Origin: Vibrio sp. J1-1
Lineage (GTDB): Bacteria; Pseudomonadota; Gammaproteobacteria; Enterobacterales; Vibrionaceae
NCBI RefSeq assembly: GCF_021728395.1
Contig: NZ_JAKKCM010000002.1
Location: 434,001 to 498,000, forward strand
Direction of reading: 5' to 3'
Length of the DNA: 64,000 nt
The translations under genes and the position numbers were made by a program. Each line of letters begins with the position of its first letter. Position 1 is the stretch's first letter. A model generated the notes under the pieces. The model was not told where the DNA came from. It did no database searches and worked only from the letters and a program-made list of their open reading frames with translations. This document shows, one piece after another, positions 1 through 7,353 of the stretch.

Positions 1-50
1 TTGTTTGGATCTGTGTCTTTACCATCGTTTACTTACTGGGGGTAATGTAA
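1..50 (+). CDS. cyoC: cytochrome o ubiquinol oxidase subunit III, C-terminal end (partial)
   Basis: The last 15 codons of a gene entering from the left read VWICVFTIVYLLGVM and then TAA at 48-50. This is the terminal transmembrane helix typical of CyoC, the heme-copper oxidase subunit III of the bo3 quinol oxidase in the inner membrane. The stop overlaps the next start by one base (TAATG), which is the usual tight coupling inside cyoABCDE. Only the tail is in the window, so the call rests on this short match plus the cyoD and cyoE genes that follow. Confidence 0.8.
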   Translation, partial: VWICVFTIVYLLGVM

Positions 51-361
51 TGGGACAACATATTGAAACAAGTGCGTCTGATTACGTTAAAGGCTTTGTT
101 GCGTCGCTTATTCTAACGGTGATTCCATTCTACTTTGTTTGGACGCAATCTCTGCCAGAGACTACGACATACGCGGTTCTGTTTGGCTGTGCATTGGTTC
201 AGATCTTTGTGCACTTCAAATACTTCTTGCATATGGAAGCAAAGACCGATGATGGTCGCTGGAATCTGGTTTCACTGATGTTTACTGCCATTGTTGTGCT
301 TATTCTGATCGCCGGTTCGATCTGGATTATCTACAACATGAACGTCAACATGAAGTTGTAG
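50..361 (+). CDS. cyoD: cytochrome o ubiquinol oxidase subunit IV
   Basis: A 103-residue inner-membrane protein with three hydrophobic segments (about 15-36, 42-63 and 76-100) and the family signature around VQIFVHFKYFLHM. It is the small subunit IV of the bo3 quinol oxidase and helps assemble the Cu(B) site of subunit I. A longer frame opens at position 5, but the ATG at 50 overlaps the cyoC stop and gives the family's usual N-terminus (MGQHIE...), so I use it. The length is close to the roughly 109 residues of E. coli CyoD. It is followed after 8 bases by cyoE. Confidence 0.93.
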   Translation: MGQHIETSASDYVKGFVASLILTVIPFYFVWTQSLPETTTYAVLFGCALVQIFVHFKYFLHMEAKTDDGRWNLVSLMFTAIVVLILIAGSIWIIYNMNVNMKL

Positions 362-369
362 GCTAAGGT

Positions 370-1242
370 ATGCTGAAAAGTTATTTGTCTATCACCAAAC
401 CGGGCATTATTTTCGGCAACCTGATTTCTGTTGCGGCGGGTTTTTTCCTTGCCGCAAAAACAGAACCTGCTAGCCTGACGTTGTTTCTGACAACGTTGGC
501 TGGTGTGGGGCTTGTGATTGCTTCAGGTTGTGTAGTGAACAATATTTTTGACCGCGATATCGATCAAAAGATGGCGCGTACTCAGAACAGAGAGCTAGCG
601 AAAGGTAACATCAATATTGACGTCGCGTTTGTCTATGCTTTAGCAATGTTACTGGTGGGAACGGCATTGCTGTTTCAATTAGTGAATCCGCTTTCGGCGG
701 TCGTGGTGCTGCTAGGTTACGTTTACTACGTGTTCTTTTATACAATGTGGTACAAACGCAACTCGGTATATGGCACCTTGGTCGGAAGTATTTCTGGTGC
801 TGTTCCGCCATTAGTTGGTTATCTGGCAGTGACAAACTTCATTAGCTTAGAAGCGATACTGTTGTTCACTATGTTCTGCCTTTGGCAAATGCCGCACTCG
901 TACGCAATTGCCATGTTCCGCATGCAAGACTATCGAGAAGCGGGGATTCCTGTTCTGCCTGTTAAAGAGGGTATCCATAAAGCGCATCGTCATATGAAAG
1001 CTTACGTGGTGGCCTTTGGTGCAGTATCATTGGGACTCTTTTTACTCGGTGAAGCAGGGTATGAATACTTGGCTGTCGCAGCCGTTGTTTGCTTTATGTG
1101 GACAAAAGTGACTTTCCGCAGCATTGACGATGAAAACTACGTTGCTTGGTCGAAGTCGGTGTTCAAAGTCTCTTTGCTGGTGGTAATGGGAATCAGCGGT
1201 GTGCTTGGATTAGAGCTACTTCCGTTAGCGTTAGTTTATTGA
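370..1242 (+). CDS. cyoE: protoheme IX farnesyltransferase (heme O synthase)
   Basis: A UbiA-family polytopic membrane prenyltransferase of 290 residues. It transfers the farnesyl group of farnesyl diphosphate to heme B to make heme O, the cofactor of bo3 oxidase. The first aspartate-rich motif is NNIFDRDID (57-65), and the second loop holds DYREAGIPVLPV (about 187-198). Eight to nine hydrophobic segments are visible. It is the last gene of the cyo operon, and a strong hairpin terminator follows at 1365-1397. Length and motifs are normal for the family. Confidence 0.95.
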   Translation: MLKSYLSITKPGIIFGNLISVAAGFFLAAKTEPASLTLFLTTLAGVGLVIASGCVVNNIFDRDIDQKMARTQNRELAKGNINIDVAFVYALAMLLVGTALLFQLVNPLSAVVVLLGYVYYVFFYTMWYKRNSVYGTLVGSISGAVPPLVGYLAVTNFISLEAILLFTMFCLWQMPHSYAIAMFRMQDYREAGIPVLPVKEGIHKAHRHMKAYVVAFGAVSLGLFLLGEAGYEYLAVAAVVCFMWTKVTFRSIDDENYVAWSKSVFKVSLLVVMGISGVLGLELLPLALVY

Positions 1243-1364
1243 TGAGCTGCGTTTGCCTCAAGGCTTTGAGCAAAAGATGTTTGGTCTGCACCCATACCAA
1301 ACACCAAATTCCTGACCTGTAATCGTTAGGTTTATATTACTCCGCGTAAAAAGCGTAATCTCAA

Positions 1365-1397
1365 AAGGAACAGCGACATAATATATCGCTGTTCCTT
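1365..1397 (+). terminator. terminator of the cyo operon
   Basis: A perfect 12-bp inverted repeat (AAGGAACAGCGA at 1365-1376, its complement at 1386-1397) with a 9-base loop lies 122 bases after cyoE. The flanks are A-rich on the left and pyrimidine-rich on the right. It may act in both directions, since the LysR gene converges on it from 1500. Confidence 0.75.
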
Positions 1398-1499
1398 CTC
1401 CTTTCTCGTACGATCAAAAAGAAAGTAATCAACTGTAGGCTAACACATTGCAGCAGTGTAGGTTATCGCTTCCTCTCTAGTGGAAAAATCACGCTCAAG

Positions 1500-2390
1500 T
1501 TAGGCGTTTTCTCCTTGATAATTTAGATATTGAACGCATAGATCATGAAATGCTTTTGCTTGTGGAGAGATAGTGCGATCACTAAGCGTAAAGATGCCAA
1601 TTTGTCTTTCTAAAGGTGGATCTATCATTGGAATCCACACCAATCTAGTTTCGTTAGTCGGAAAGGCTAGCTTTGGTAAAGTGGTTACGCCAATACCCAG
1701 CTCCAAGACTGAAAATAACGACGTGATATTTTCCACTGAATAAAGCGCTTGCTGACTTAATGCTCTTGCAGGGGTTGGATCGAGAAGCGTACAGGTACCG
1801 TTACGAATAAAAGGTTGTTCAAGTAAGGTTTGCCACTCTATTCCCTCAGGGTGATTTGCAACAGGGTTATCTTTTAAACACACCACACCAATTGGATCAG
1901 ATAGCAGCGGCGTAAAGTCGATACCACCCTCATCGAGGTGAGATGGATTACCAAGCGCTAAGTCGACTTCACCAGAGAGTAGACGAGCCTCGACGCCCGC
2001 AGCGTTGTCATCGACTAAGCTCACTTCTACATTTGGATGCTGCTCGCAAAAGGCCGCCAACACGCTTGGAATGAGTTTCGCCGCCACAGAAGGAACACTC
2101 GCAATTCTCACTCTCCCTTGTTGTCCGGCAGCGGCGGCTTTTAGATCATTGTCTAGCGCACTATAGATATTGAGGAACTGAACCACTTTAGGCAAACAAA
2201 TCTCACCAAAAGGCGTCAACTTGGTTTTGTTTCCGGGCTCAAACAGCGTTTGCCCCAGCATTTTCTCAAGCTCTTTTATCGATGTGGAGAGCGCCGCCTG
2301 AGAACGATTTGCACGATGTGAAGCGGCCCGAAATCCACCTTCCTCGACTACCATCACAAAATGCATTAATTGTTGAAGCTTGATACTCAT
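1500..2390 (-). CDS. LysR-family transcriptional regulator
   Basis: A 296-residue LysR regulator. The N-terminal winged helix-turn-helix spans residues 1-60 (FRAASHRANRSQAALSTSIKELE is the recognition region), and a periplasmic-binding-protein-like effector domain covers about 90-290. It is transcribed divergently from the RidA gene at 2546 with a 155-base shared control region that contains a LysR-type dyad. It is therefore the likely regulator of the operon at 2546-9824. The effector cannot be read from sequence. A classical LysR geometry would make it an activator of the divergent operon responding to the transported substrate or a breakdown product; that part is inference. Confidence 0.92.
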   Translation of the reverse strand: MSIKLQQLMHFVMVVEEGGFRAASHRANRSQAALSTSIKELEKMLGQTLFEPGNKTKLTPFGEICLPKVVQFLNIYSALDNDLKAAAAGQQGRVRIASVPSVAAKLIPSVLAAFCEQHPNVEVSLVDDNAAGVEARLLSGEVDLALGNPSHLDEGGIDFTPLLSDPIGVVCLKDNPVANHPEGIEWQTLLEQPFIRNGTCTLLDPTPARALSQQALYSVENITSLFSVLELGIGVTTLPKLAFPTNETRLVWIPMIDPPLERQIGIFTLSDRTISPQAKAFHDLCVQYLNYQGENA

Positions 2391-2435
2391 CCCTAACGCC
2401 TCTCAATCCCTTTATTTACGCTATTCACAATAAAG

Positions 2436-2454
2436 TGATAAGTTTTATTTATCA
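2436..2454. promoter_or_regulatory. candidate LysR operator
   Basis: A perfect dyad TGATAA-N7-TTATCA lies in the divergent 2391-2545 region. It contains the ATAA-N7-TTAT form of the T-N11-A LysR box and is about 45 bases upstream of the LysR start and 90 bases upstream of the ridA-like start. A looser related half site (GATTTATCG) follows at about 2476. Assignment to this LysR protein is by position. Confidence 0.55.
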
Positions 2455-2545
2455 AATGTAAAAAATTTACCGTTAGATTTATCGTATGTCAACGTGCATC
2501 ATTTAACCATATTGAAACAAAGTTGTTACAAAGGTTGAAAGGCAC

Positions 2546-2944
2546 GTGAATACTCCTACTAAAAAACACCCAGTAAAAACCAGTTTGTTTGCTTCTAAAG
2601 CGCCGCTTGAATGGGCGATTGTTAACAACGGAACCTTGTATACGGCACAAATTCCTATCGATGATAGGGGCGCGGTTGTTGAAGGTGGCATCGAAGCGCA
2701 AACACGCCAAACCTTTAACAATCTCATTCACACTCTAGAGTGCGCGGGCGAATCTTTGGATTCTGTGTTGCAGGTCTTGATTTACGTTACCGACAGAGAA
2801 TACTTAAAAACCGTTAACCAAGTATACGCGGAATATTTTGATGCGCCGTATCCAAACCGCGCAGCCATGGTGGTTGCAGGGTTAGCGCGAGAAGAAATGT
2901 TGGTGGAGTTTGTCGTCTACGCGTCGGCAAGTCAGCCAGAATAA
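2546..2944 (+). CDS. RidA/YjgF-family protein
   Basis: A 132-residue member of the RidA (reactive intermediate deaminase) superfamily. These cytosolic trimers hydrolyse enamine/imine products of amino-acid or amine catabolism to ketone plus ammonia. The conserved C-terminal block is YPNRAAMVVAGLAREEMLVEF (about 102-122), with the arginine of the PxR motif and the glutamate of the VEF strand in their expected places. The start is a GTG at 2546; no earlier in-frame start fits. It is the first gene of the operon, divergent from the LysR gene. Being next to an aldehyde dehydrogenase suggests that it removes an unstable imine formed upstream in the pathway. It may belong to a specialised RidA subgroup rather than housekeeping RidA. 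Confidence 0.88.
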   Translation: MNTPTKKHPVKTSLFASKAPLEWAIVNNGTLYTAQIPIDDRGAVVEGGIEAQTRQTFNNLIHTLECAGESLDSVLQVLIYVTDREYLKTVNQVYAEYFDAPYPNRAAMVVAGLAREEMLVEFVVYASASQPE

Positions 2945-3019
2945 AACCACAACAAAAATAATTAGAGATCAGTGAGTTGGTGGCTTGCCATCAAAAATCG
3001 GAAGAACAAGGAAAGAACA

Positions 3020-4480
3020 ATGACTTTTATTAACAATGTTCAAGCAGAAAAATCGCTCTACATCGCAGGTGAATGGCAATCGGGCATGGACACCATCGCC
3101 AATATTAACCCTTCTGATATCAGCGAAAATATTGGTGATTTCGCTCAAGCGAGCGTGTCGCAAGTAGAGCAAGCGATTCAAGCAGCAAAATCAGCGCAGC
3201 CAGAGTGGGAAAAAACGCCAATCGAGCGCAAACAAGCAGTGCTGCAAGCGATTGGTGATGAGCTCATTGCACGCTGTGATGAACTGGGTACCTTGCTTTC
3301 GCGTGAAGAAGGTAAGCCATTTGCTGAAGGTCGAGGTGAGATTTACCGCGCAGGTCAGTTCTTCCAATACTTTGCTGCCGAAGTTCTGCGTCAAATTGGC
3401 GATAACGCTGCTTCCGTCCGTCCAGGTGTCTCCGTTGAAGTTACTCGTGAAGCCGTCGGCGTTATCGCCATTATCTCTCCTTGGAACTTCCCGACGGCAA
3501 CAGCGGCGTGGAAAATCGCGCCAGCGCTTGCGTTTGGCAACAGCGTAGTCTGGAAGCCAGCAAATTTAACCCCTGCGAGTGCTGTGGCGCTTGCTGAGAT
3601 TATCCATCGTCAAGGTTTACCTGCAGGCACATTTAACCTCGTCCTAGGTAGCGGCTCGCAAGTGGGTAATACCCTTATCAACTCGAAAGATGTAAACGGC
3701 GTGAGCTTCACTGGCTCTGTCGATACAGGCCGTAAAGTCGCTGCAGCAACTGCGCCAAATTTTGTGCGTTGTCAGTTAGAAATGGGCAGTAAAAATGCGC
3801 TTGTGGTGGCGGATGATGCAGACATTCAAATTGCCGTAGAAGCAACAATCGCAGGCTCATTCTCTGGTGCAGGTCAAAAATGTACCGCGTCGTCTCGTCT
3901 CGTTGTTATGGATGGTATTCACGACGCGTATGTCGAAGCACTAATTAAACGAATGAGTGAGCTTAAAGTTGGTCACGCACTTGAGGATGGTGTGTTCATG
4001 GGCCCAGTGGTTGATGGTAACCAATTGAATGCAAACTTTGAATGGATTGAAAAAGCACGTCAAGCAGGCGCGGAACTGGCTTTTGGTGGCGAGCGCCTAA
4101 ACCTAGAGCATGACGGCTACTACATGTCGCCAACGCTGTTCTTGAACACACAAAATAGCTGGGAAGTGAACCAAGAAGAAGTCTTTGCACCAATGGCGAG
4201 CGTGATTCGCGTTTCTGACCTGGATGAGGCGATTGCAGTGGCGAACGATACGCGTTTTGGCCTGACAGGCGGCATTATTACGCAAAGCCTACGCAACAGC
4301 GCGATCTTTAAGCAGCAAGTTCAAACGGGCTGCGTCATGGTTAACTTGCCAACCGCAGGTACAGATTATCACGTTCCGTTTGGTGGTCGTAAAGAGTCAA
4401 GCTTTGGTCCTCGTGAGCAAGGTCAGTACGCGAAAGAATTCTACACCGTGGTGAAAACCGCTTATCAGCGCCCTTACTAA
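3020..4480 (+). CDS. NAD(P)-dependent aldehyde dehydrogenase
   Basis: A 486-residue ALDH-superfamily enzyme that oxidises an aldehyde to its acid. The catalytic residues are visible: N156 in SPWNFP, K179 in WKPAN, E254 in LEMGSKNA and the nucleophile C288 in GAGQKCTASS. The GQKCTASSR form of the cysteine motif resembles alpha-ketoglutaric semialdehyde dehydrogenases, so a semialdehyde or amino-aldehyde substrate is plausible but not proven. The reading frame is open from 2972, but the ATG at 3020 has an AAGGAAAG ribosome binding site and gives the family N-terminus. It sits between the RidA and M19-like genes in the same operon. Confidence 0.9.
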   Translation: MTFINNVQAEKSLYIAGEWQSGMDTIANINPSDISENIGDFAQASVSQVEQAIQAAKSAQPEWEKTPIERKQAVLQAIGDELIARCDELGTLLSREEGKPFAEGRGEIYRAGQFFQYFAAEVLRQIGDNAASVRPGVSVEVTREAVGVIAIISPWNFPTATAAWKIAPALAFGNSVVWKPANLTPASAVALAEIIHRQGLPAGTFNLVLGSGSQVGNTLINSKDVNGVSFTGSVDTGRKVAAATAPNFVRCQLEMGSKNALVVADDADIQIAVEATIAGSFSGAGQKCTASSRLVVMDGIHDAYVEALIKRMSELKVGHALEDGVFMGPVVDGNQLNANFEWIEKARQAGAELAFGGERLNLEHDGYYMSPTLFLNTQNSWEVNQEEVFAPMASVIRVSDLDEAIAVANDTRFGLTGGIITQSLRNSAIFKQQVQTGCVMVNLPTAGTDYHVPFGGRKESSFGPREQGQYAKEFYTVVKTAYQRPY

Positions 4481-4487
4481 GAAGAGC

Positions 4488-4514
4488 TGGGTAGCTGATG
4501 GCGTCAGCTACCCA
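4488..4514 (+). other. intercistronic hairpin
   Basis: An 11-bp perfect inverted repeat (TGGGTAGCTGA and its complement, 5-base loop) lies between the aldehyde dehydrogenase stop and the next ribosome binding site. There is no T-run after it, so it is more likely an mRNA-stabilising or partial attenuation hairpin inside the operon than a terminator. Confidence 0.55.
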
Positions 4515-4549
4515 CACTGAAAGGCAAAGAAATTGTTTAAGGAGTGGTT

Positions 4550-5539
4550 ATGTACCAACAACGGATTGTGATTGACGGATTGCAGTACTGCAATTGGGAT
4601 CGAGAGTACTTCCAAACGCTTAAGGCGAGTGGCATTACTGCTGTTCATGCCACCATCGTCTACCACGAAACTGCGCGCGAAACCTTAACGCGTTTTGCTG
4701 AGTGGAACTTACGTTTCGAGCAAAATGCGGATCTCATCATGCCTATCTATTCAATGGCAGATGTAGAAAAAGCCAAAGTCGAGGGTAAAGTCGGCATCTT
4801 CTTCGGCGCGCAGAATTGCTCACCAATCGATGATGAAATTGGCCTTATCGAAGTGATGCGCCGCCAAGGTCTATTGATCATGCAACTGACCTACAACAAC
4901 CAAAGCTTACTGGCGACAGGTTGTTACGAGCAACACGACTCCGGTGTTACTCGCTTTGGCAAGCAAGCGATTGAAGAGATGAACCGAGTTGGGATGATCA
5001 TTGATATGTCCCACAGCGCCGAGCGTTCAACGCTGGAAGCTATCGACCTTTCTTCGCGTCCAATTTGTATCAGCCATGCCAACCCGACGTTTGCGCATGA
5101 TGCGCTACGTAACAAATCAAACAACGTTATTAAAGCATTAACTGAACGCGGCGGCCTGATTGGCTTTAGCTTATACCCGTTCCATCTGCCAAATGGCAGC
5201 CAATGTACGTTGGATGATTTCTGCCAGATGGTCGCACAAACTGCAGATATGTTTGGCGTTGACCATTTAGGTATCGGTAGCGATTTATGCTTAAACCAAC
5301 CGCAACAAGTGTTGGAGTGGATGCGTAATGGTCGTTGGTCAAAAGCGATGGATTACGGCGAAGGCTCAGCAAGTAACTCAGGCTGGCCAGATGCGCTGCC
5401 ATGGTTCTGCGGCAGTGCAGGAATGGAGAACATCTATAACGGATTAATGCGTCATGGATTCAGTGAATCCGAAGCAGGAAAGATATTGGGTGAAAACTGG
5501 TTCAACTTCCTCAAAGAAGGATTAGAGCCTATTTCGTAG
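4550..5539 (+). CDS. peptidase M19 (membrane dipeptidase)-like protein with incomplete metal site
   Basis: A 329-residue protein with the overall TIM-barrel amidohydrolase pattern of M19 renal dipeptidases: IDMSHSAERS (H155), ISHANPTF (H176) and DHLGIGSDLCLN near 250. However, the N-terminal DGHxD metal motif reads DGLQYCNWD (9-17), so the usual His and Asp are absent, and no glutamate is found in the segment 82-93 where the bridging Glu is expected. It may bind one metal or none of the usual pair, and dipeptidase activity should not be assumed. ATG 4550 has AAGGAG five bases upstream; a GTG six bases earlier overlaps that site. Similar M19-like genes are found with betaine and amine catabolism genes in other bacteria (from memory). 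Its job here is probably amide or ring hydrolysis in the same route. Confidence 0.78.
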   Translation: MYQQRIVIDGLQYCNWDREYFQTLKASGITAVHATIVYHETARETLTRFAEWNLRFEQNADLIMPIYSMADVEKAKVEGKVGIFFGAQNCSPIDDEIGLIEVMRRQGLLIMQLTYNNQSLLATGCYEQHDSGVTRFGKQAIEEMNRVGMIIDMSHSAERSTLEAIDLSSRPICISHANPTFAHDALRNKSNNVIKALTERGGLIGFSLYPFHLPNGSQCTLDDFCQMVAQTADMFGVDHLGIGSDLCLNQPQQVLEWMRNGRWSKAMDYGEGSASNSGWPDALPWFCGSAGMENIYNGLMRHGFSESEAGKILGENWFNFLKEGLEPIS

Positions 5540-5559
5540 CATTTCCCCAAATTAGGAAC

Positions 5560-5591
5560 CGCCTGCCAACATAATAACAATACGGCAGGCG
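5560..5591 (+). other. intercistronic hairpin
   Basis: A GC-rich 8-bp perfect stem (CGCCTGCC / GGCAGGCG) with a 16-base A/T-rich loop lies in the 111-base gap between the M19-like gene and the transporter. No T-run follows. It could lower or stabilise distal expression of the operon. Confidence 0.5.
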
Positions 5592-5650
5592 TAAAACTCA
5601 CATTTTGTAGCCAGTCTTTGGCTGCTGCAAAGAACCTCTGGAGTCAGAGT

Positions 5651-7252
5651 ATGTCTGATTTAACCGATAGCATGAAAGCTTCAACGATGAGCGTGTCATC
5701 AGACGAGGCACAAGCAACACACAACACATTAACAGTGAATAGCACCACTGATAAATTAGGTCTGAATAACCCAGTACTTTGGTATAGCGGCGGCTTTATC
5801 GCGCTATTTGTTGCGATTGCACTTTATGATGGCGAATTGTTATCTACGCTCGTTAATGCCGGGTTTAGCTGGTCAGTGCAAGTGTTTGGTCCTTACTGGC
5901 AGTTACTGCTTCTTCTCACTTTTCTTATTGGTCTTGGCTTGGCTGCAGGGCGAACAGGCAAGGTGATGTTGGGCGGAATTTCAAAGCCAGAAATGGATTC
6001 TTTCCGTTGGATGGCGATTATTTTCTGTACCTTACTGGCTGGTGGTGGTGTTTTTTGGGCAGCGGCTGAGCCTATCGCACACTATGTTAGCCCACCACCT
6101 TTATACGGCCCGCAAGATAACTTACAGCAAGGCGCGGTGAATGCGTTGTCACAATCCTTTATGCACTGGGGCTTTTTGGCTTGGGCAATTGTGGGTAGCT
6201 TAACTTCAATCGTGGTCATGCACCTACATTACGACAAAGGTTTACCACTAAAACCACGTATTTTGCTTTACCCGGTATTGGGCGAACGAGCGCTTAAAGG
6301 TCAAGTCGGTGCGTTGATTGATGCGTGCTGTATTATCGCTGTAGCGGCTGGCACCATCGGGCCAATTGGGTTTCTAGGCTTGCAGGTTAGCTACGCGCTA
6401 AATGCACTTTTTGATATTCCCGATGGCTTTACCACCCAGCTTATCATTATCTTGTTTGCGATTGCGCTCTACACGCTGTCTGCACTTAGTGGCTTAAGCC
6501 GCGGAATGCAACTGCTTAGTCGTTATAACGTGATTCTGGCAATGGCATTGATGGTTTATATTCTGCTTTTTGGTCCTACGAACTTTATCTTTAATGGATA
6601 TATTCAAGGGGTAGGAAGTATGTTGGATAACTTGATCCCAATGGCGACATACCGTGGTGATGAAGGTTGGTTAAGCTGGTGGACGGTATTTTTCTGGGGC
6701 TGGTTCCTTGGCTATGGTCCGATGATGGCAATCTTCATTGCTCGAATCTCTCGTGGTCGCACTATTCGCCAGGTCATTTCAACCATTAGTATTGTGGCTC
6801 CGCTAACAACATGCTTTTGGTTCACGATTGTCGGTGGTTCTGGTCTTGCGTTTGAAATTGCTGAGCCGGGTAGTGTGAGTGCGGCATTTGAAGGTTTCAA
6901 TTTACCCGGTGCTTTGCTCGCGGTGACCCAGCAACTGCCATTCCCGATGCTGACTTCGATTCTATTTCTGATTCTGACTACGATCTTTATCGTTACCACG
7001 GGCGACTCAATGACATACACCATCAGTGTCGTGGTCAGTGGTGAAACGGAGCCAAACGCGATCATTCGTACCTTCTGGGGGGTAATGATGGGTGTAACGG
7101 CACTGATTCTAATTTCTCTGGGCTCCGGCGGAATTTCTGCACTGCAATCTTTTATTGTGATTACCGCGGTTCCGGTTTCTCTGGTTTTGTTGCCGTCACT
7201 TTGGAATGCACCGCAAATCGCAATCAAGATGGCGAAAGAGCAAGGGCTATAA
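5651..7252 (+). CDS. BCCT-family betaine/carnitine/choline-type transporter
   Basis: A 533-residue secondary transporter with about 12 transmembrane helices and the BCCT signature ending IFIARISRGRTIRQ (about 367-380). The substrate-box helix reads WTVFFWGWFLGYGP where glycine-betaine carriers such as BetP have WxWWISWSP. Aligned on the proline, two box tryptophans are Phe and Tyr here, so the cage stays aromatic but is altered, implying a different quaternary or tertiary amine. The hydrophilic N-terminus is 40-50 residues. An upstream TTG start at 5618 is possible, but ATG 5651 has GGAG at a good distance and begins MSDLTD. It is probably the uptake system for the substrate of the operon. 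Confidence 0.9.
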   Translation: MSDLTDSMKASTMSVSSDEAQATHNTLTVNSTTDKLGLNNPVLWYSGGFIALFVAIALYDGELLSTLVNAGFSWSVQVFGPYWQLLLLLTFLIGLGLAAGRTGKVMLGGISKPEMDSFRWMAIIFCTLLAGGGVFWAAAEPIAHYVSPPPLYGPQDNLQQGAVNALSQSFMHWGFLAWAIVGSLTSIVVMHLHYDKGLPLKPRILLYPVLGERALKGQVGALIDACCIIAVAAGTIGPIGFLGLQVSYALNALFDIPDGFTTQLIIILFAIALYTLSALSGLSRGMQLLSRYNVILAMALMVYILLFGPTNFIFNGYIQGVGSMLDNLIPMATYRGDEGWLSWWTVFFWGWFLGYGPMMAIFIARISRGRTIRQVISTISIVAPLTTCFWFTIVGGSGLAFEIAEPGSVSAAFEGFNLPGALLAVTQQLPFPMLTSILFLILTTIFIVTTGDSMTYTISVVVSGETEPNAIIRTFWGVMMGVTALILISLGSGGISALQSFIVITAVPVSLVLLPSLWNAPQIAIKMAKEQGL

Positions 7253-7353
7253 CGATTATCTAATTCAAACAACGTGGAGCTTGTGTGGGTGTTTTCCTCC
7301 TGCATTCGCACAAACCCTAGTATTCTTACAATAACAAATAGGTGGTGAGCAAA

